From contig NZ_RWKI01000003.1 in the NCBI RefSeq assembly GCF_003984645.1, forward strand, positions 186,001-250,000: DNA of 64,000 bases, in the 5' to 3' direction. Under the pieces are notes generated by a model. It was given only the letters and a program-made list of their open reading frames with translations. It was not told where the DNA came from and did no database searches. This DNA is from Variovorax sp. MHTC-1 (GTDB lineage Bacteria; Pseudomonadota; Gammaproteobacteria; Burkholderiales; Burkholderiaceae_C). Shown piece by piece: positions 61,104 to 64,000 of the stretch (position 1 is the first letter of the stretch; every line of letters starts with the position of its first letter). The translations under genes and the position numbers were made by a program.

Positions 61104-61616
61104 TCAGCGGCTGCGCTGCCCCAGGGTCAGCGTATCGAGCTGGAACTGGCCGCTCTTGTCCCACAGCCAGGTATCGACGTAGGTGTGCGCGCCCAGCTTG
61201 CCCGGGGCCGGCAGGGGCGAGGCGTCGCGGATCAGCTCGGCGATCTTTCCGCTCACCTCCGGCGCATGGCTCGGCGTGCGGCTGAAGTGCACGCCTGTGA
61301 CGCGTCCGCTGCTGTCGACGTCGGTTTCGGTCACCACCACCGCATACACGAGCGGCGGGATCTTCCCCTTGTAGATGCGCTGGGGGTACTTGTTGTAGAT
61401 GTGCCGGGCGCCGATCTTCCGATAGGTTCGCACGGCCGGCGTCTGCGCGGTGATGAGCCGCACGGTGGGCACATTTTCCGATGGCCGCGATGGTTCTTCC
61501 GCCGGGGCTTTGGCGCCGGGCGAGGGCACTTCGCCAGTGGCGCTCGGCTTCAACGCCGAGCAGGCGGAAAGGCCGAGCACGGCCGCGAGAAGGGCGAGGT
61601 GAAGGATTCGTTTCAT
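61104..61616 (-). CDS. Lipoprotein with TonB-like C-terminal domain
   Basis: The 170-residue protein has a lipobox (ALLAAVLGLSAC, Cys19), a Pro/Glu-rich spacer, then a domain with PPLVYAVVVTETDVDSSGRVTGVHFSRTPSHAPEVSGKIAELIRDASPLPAP, which resembles TonB C-terminal domains. It would be anchored to a membrane leaflet in the periplasm. It is convergent with ntrC, 18 bases apart, and its start overlaps the end of the exonuclease gene. Confidence 0.75.
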   Translation of the reverse strand: MKRILHLALLAAVLGLSACSALKPSATGEVPSPGAKAPAEEPSRPSENVPTVRLITAQTPAVRTYRKIGARHIYNKYPQRIYKGKIPPLVYAVVVTETDVDSSGRVTGVHFSRTPSHAPEVSGKIAELIRDASPLPAPGKLGAHTYVDTWLWDKSGQFQLDTLTLGQRSR

Positions 61617-62392
61617 GCGTCGAGCTCCAGTGTCACGGGTGCATGGTCGCTGGGCTTGTCCCACTTGCGCGGCACGCGGTCGATGGTGCAACTCTTCGCA
61701 TGCGGCACCAGCGGCTCGCTCACCAGGATGTGATCGATGCGAAGTCCCCGGTTCTTTTGATAACCCAGCATGCGGTAGTCCCACCACGAGTAGCTCTTCT
61801 CGGGCTGCTCGAACAGGCGGAAGCTGTCGGCGAGGCCGAGGCCAAGCAGGGCCTTGAAATGCTCGCGCTCCTCGGTCGTGTGATGAATGGTCTCGGCCAG
61901 CCCGACGGGGTCGAAGCTGTCGCGATCCTCCGGCGCGATGTTGAAGTCGCCGAGCAGGACCAGCCTGGGATGTGCCGCGAGCTCCTCGCGCAGCCACTCG
62001 CGCATGGCGCGCAGCCAGCTCATCTTGTAGGCGAACTTCTCGGTGCCCGGTGCCTGGCCGTTGACGAAGTAGCCGTTGACGACGCGCAGCTCGCCGGCCG
62101 GCGTGTCGATGGTGGCACTGATGACGCGCGAGTGATCGTCGGCAAAGCCGCCGATATTCTTCGCCACGTCGCGCACCGGGGCCAGGCTCAGGATCGCGAC
62201 GCCGTTGTAGGTCTTCTGGCCGAACACCGCCGCGTGATAACCGGCCGACTGCAGCACGTCGAGCGGGAACTTGTCGTCGCTCATCTTGAGCTCCTGCAGG
62301 CACAGCACCTCGACCGGGTTGGCGATCAGCCAGTCGAGCACGTGCTGCAGGCGAGCGGTGAGGGAATTGACGTTCCAGGTGGCAATTTTCAT
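61613..62392 (-). CDS. xth: Exodeoxyribonuclease III (Xth/AP endonuclease)
   Basis: The 259-residue DNA repair enzyme removes nucleotides from 3' ends and cuts at abasic sites. The motifs of the Xth family are MKIATWNVNSLTARL, the metal-binding Glu in LCLQELKMSDD, GDFNIAPEDRD, LRIDHILVS and SDHAPVTLEL with the catalytic His. The ATG at 62392 is the family start. The end overlaps the lipoprotein start by 4 bases. Confidence 0.93.
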   Translation of the reverse strand: MKIATWNVNSLTARLQHVLDWLIANPVEVLCLQELKMSDDKFPLDVLQSAGYHAAVFGQKTYNGVAILSLAPVRDVAKNIGGFADDHSRVISATIDTPAGELRVVNGYFVNGQAPGTEKFAYKMSWLRAMREWLREELAAHPRLVLLGDFNIAPEDRDSFDPVGLAETIHHTTEEREHFKALLGLGLADSFRLFEQPEKSYSWWDYRMLGYQKNRGLRIDHILVSEPLVPHAKSCTIDRVPRKWDKPSDHAPVTLELDA

Positions 62393-62451
62393 AAGTTGCG
62401 CAAGAGTACCCGAGTTGGGATCGCCCATGCCCGCGCCAGCGCCGGTGCGCT

Positions 62452-63144
62452 TCATGCCGGTGGCACCACCTGGAGCGGATGGTCGAGATGGCTGAGGAAC
62501 CAGTCGCGTGCCAGCGCCGAAACGGCGCCGAGCGCGCCGGGCTCTTCGAAAAGATGGGTCGCGCCAGGCACGATCGCCATGTGCTTCTGGCAGCGCAGCA
62601 AGGCGAGCGCTTGCCGATTCAGTTCGATCACCGCCCTGTCGTTGCCGCCGACGACCAGCAGCGTCGGCGCGCGAACGCGCGCCAGCGCCTGCCCGGCCAG
62701 GTCCGGCCGGCCGCCGCGGGAGACCACGGCGCAAACCGTATCGGGCCGCTGTGCCGCCGCCGCCAGTGCCGCCCCGGCGCCGGTGCTCGCACCGAAGTAG
62801 CCGATGTTCAGGCTGGAGGTTCGCCCTTGAGCGCGCAGCCAGTCGGTCAAGTCGATGAGCCGGTCGGCGAGCAAGGCGATGTCGAAGCGCAATTGGCGCG
62901 TGCGTTCGTCGGCCGCTCCTTCGGCAGGTGTCAGCAGATCGACGAGCACCGTCGCCAAGCCGGCCTCGTTGAGCTGCTGGGCAACCTGGCGATTGCGCGG
63001 ACTGAGGCGGCTGCTCCCGCTTCCATGCGCGAACAGCACGAGTCCGCGAGCCCTGATCGGCAGGCTCAGGTCGGCCTCGAGCATCGTGCTGCGCAAGTCG
63101 ATTCGAAGCGCGAGCTGCTCCATGGATTCGGGTCCGGAGTCCAT
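62452..63144 (-). CDS. Dienelactone-hydrolase-like alpha/beta hydrolase
   Basis: The 230-residue cytoplasmic hydrolase has the FAHGSGSSRLSPRNRQVA oxyanion loop, the nucleophile in IGYFGASTGAGAALAAAA, an acid in LLVVGGNDRAVIELN and His in PGATHLFEEPGAL. Related proteins include dienelactone and short-chain hydrolases. It follows the erythromycin-esterase-like gene immediately, so the two may act together; substrate unknown. Confidence 0.8.
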   Translation of the reverse strand: MDSGPESMEQLALRIDLRSTMLEADLSLPIRARGLVLFAHGSGSSRLSPRNRQVAQQLNEAGLATVLVDLLTPAEGAADERTRQLRFDIALLADRLIDLTDWLRAQGRTSSLNIGYFGASTGAGAALAAAAQRPDTVCAVVSRGGRPDLAGQALARVRAPTLLVVGGNDRAVIELNRQALALLRCQKHMAIVPGATHLFEEPGALGAVSALARDWFLSHLDHPLQVVPPA

Positions 63145-63146
63145 GA

Positions 63147-64000
63147 CTACATCCCCGAGGGATAGGTCTCAGGCGCCTCGGCGTTCCATCCGGCTTCGCG
63201 CTCCAGCGGCTCGACCGCACGTGACTCATCGAAGTGAAGCAGCGCGTCGAATTGCGCTGGCAGCTGCGCGAAGAAGTAGTGGCTCTGGCGTTCGGTTCCG
63301 GGCCGGTAGATGACGCCGATCGCGCGCTCGAGCCGAGCTTCCTGCAATGCCGGAACGTGGCTGCCTCCGCCGCGCAGGGGCAGCATGAAGCGTTCGAATC
63401 CGGTCTCATGCATGAGACCTTCGTAGCTGTCGGATCGCGAAGGCAGAACCTGCTTGCGCTCGGCCGCTGCGCCCCAGTCGGATGCGGCCGTCACGGTGCC
63501 GACGTGGGTCGTGAAGCCGACCAGCACCGCATCGCGGCCATGGCGCTCGCGCACCAGTTGGCCGACGTTGAGTTCGCCGCGCCGCTGCCCCATCTCCGTC
63601 GCACGCGCGTCGCCGAGATGGGAGTTGTGAGCCCACACCACGATCTTGGGACGCTCGCCGCGCCGCCCCAGGTGGCGCTCGAGCTCGCCCAGCGTTTCGC
63701 TCATGTGCTGGTCGCGCAGGTTCCATGAGGACACGTCGCTCAGGTACATCGAGCGGTAGTACGCCTCGGCGTTCTTGACCAGGCGAGCGTTTTGCTCGGC
63801 GTCGAATGCTTCTTCCTCGTCCGCAGCGCTGCCGCCGCGTCCGGCAGCAGCGGCGCGACGGCGCATCTCGACCAGCATGCCGATCACCTCCTGCTCGCAA
63901 GACGATGCGGAGCCGAGGCCGACCATCAGGCCATAGACCTGGCTGTCGTCGCCGTACTGGTCGAAGCAGGCATAGCGCTCGCGGGCGCGCCGCGCCGTTT
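63147..64000 (-). CDS. Erythromycin-esterase-like protein, C-terminal part (5' end outside window)
   Basis: The frame is open from 64000 to the TAG at 63147. The visible about 284 residues have the Ere/succinoglycan-biosynthesis-type fold features: EAYYRSMYLSDVSSWNLRDQHM, KIVVWAHNSHLGDARATEMG with the conserved His of EreA, and SGRSDSYE-like PSRSDSYEGLMHETG. EreA-type enzymes open macrolide lactones, but many homologues have other roles. Co-located with the hydrolase gene, whose start is 2 bases from its stop. Confidence 0.75.
   Translation of the reverse strand, partial: TARRARERYACFDQYGDDSQVYGLMVGLGSASSCEQEVIGMLVEMRRRAAAAGRGGSAADEEEAFDAEQNARLVKNAEAYYRSMYLSDVSSWNLRDQHMSETLGELERHLGRRGERPKIVVWAHNSHLGDARATEMGQRRGELNVGQLVRERHGRDAVLVGFTTHVGTVTAASDWGAAAERKQVLPSRSDSYEGLMHETGFERFMLPLRGGGSHVPALQEARLERAIGVIYRPGTERQSHYFFAQLPAQFDALLHFDESRAVEPLEREAGWNAEAPETYPSGM

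Overview
This window is high-GC chromosomal DNA from a betaproteobacterium, most likely a Comamonadaceae member close to Variovorax. The reasons are the order gyrA, DUF2059, serC, pheA, tyrA, fused aroA-cmk, rpsA, ihfB, lapA, lapB; a tmRNA whose tag reads ANDERFALAA; a Bug/TctC-type binding protein; and a fused MrpA/B subunit. The genus is inferred from family knowledge, not from a database search.

Layout. At 1-9.2 kb are metabolic and accessory genes: a methyltransferase cut by the window edge, a RibD-like reductase, a membrane protein, a GST, a ferredoxin-reductase-type flavoprotein, an MFS exporter, an SDR, a secreted aspartate-rich protein and a haloperoxidase-type hydrolase. Two copies of a palindromic, MITE-like element lie here (564-832 and 4560-4825). 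At 9.2-18.5 kb a minus-strand block holds a six-gene Mrp Na+/H+ antiporter, crcB and a TRAP transporter. At 18.7-31.3 kb is the conserved minus-strand housekeeping run from gyrA down to lapB, followed by a ComEA-like gene. At 31.5-34.1 kb, on the plus strand, are ompA, ubiG, gph and ssrA (tmRNA).

From the 3' end of ssrA to about 47.6 kb the content changes to accessory DNA. There are decayed IS3-type fragments at both ends sharing a 16-base terminal motif, a gene fragment, a four-gene Csu-type chaperone-usher pilus operon, a LysR fragment, a Bug/VOC gene pair with a divergent LysR regulator, a 1326-residue autotransporter and a DNA-methylase fragment. This looks like an old integration hot spot next to tmRNA.

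At 47.6-64 kb core-type genes resume, mostly on the plus strand: a methyltransferase with a regulatory domain, gamma-glutamyltransferase, an RsuA-type pseudouridine synthase, a beta-propeller protein, a polysaccharide deacetylase, a sterol-desaturase-family protein, an EI24 protein, a CinA-like protein and the nitrogen regulation set glnA, a small periplasmic gene, ntrB, ntrC. These are followed on the minus strand by a lipoprotein, exonuclease III, a hydrolase and an erythromycin-esterase-like protein cut by the window edge.

The most unusual structure is the pair of palindromic elements. Each is flanked by a TA duplication, folds into an outer stem with two branched hairpins, and sits between convergent genes. 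At three of the four neighbouring gene ends the TAG stop codon is built from the flanking TA plus the first G of the element.
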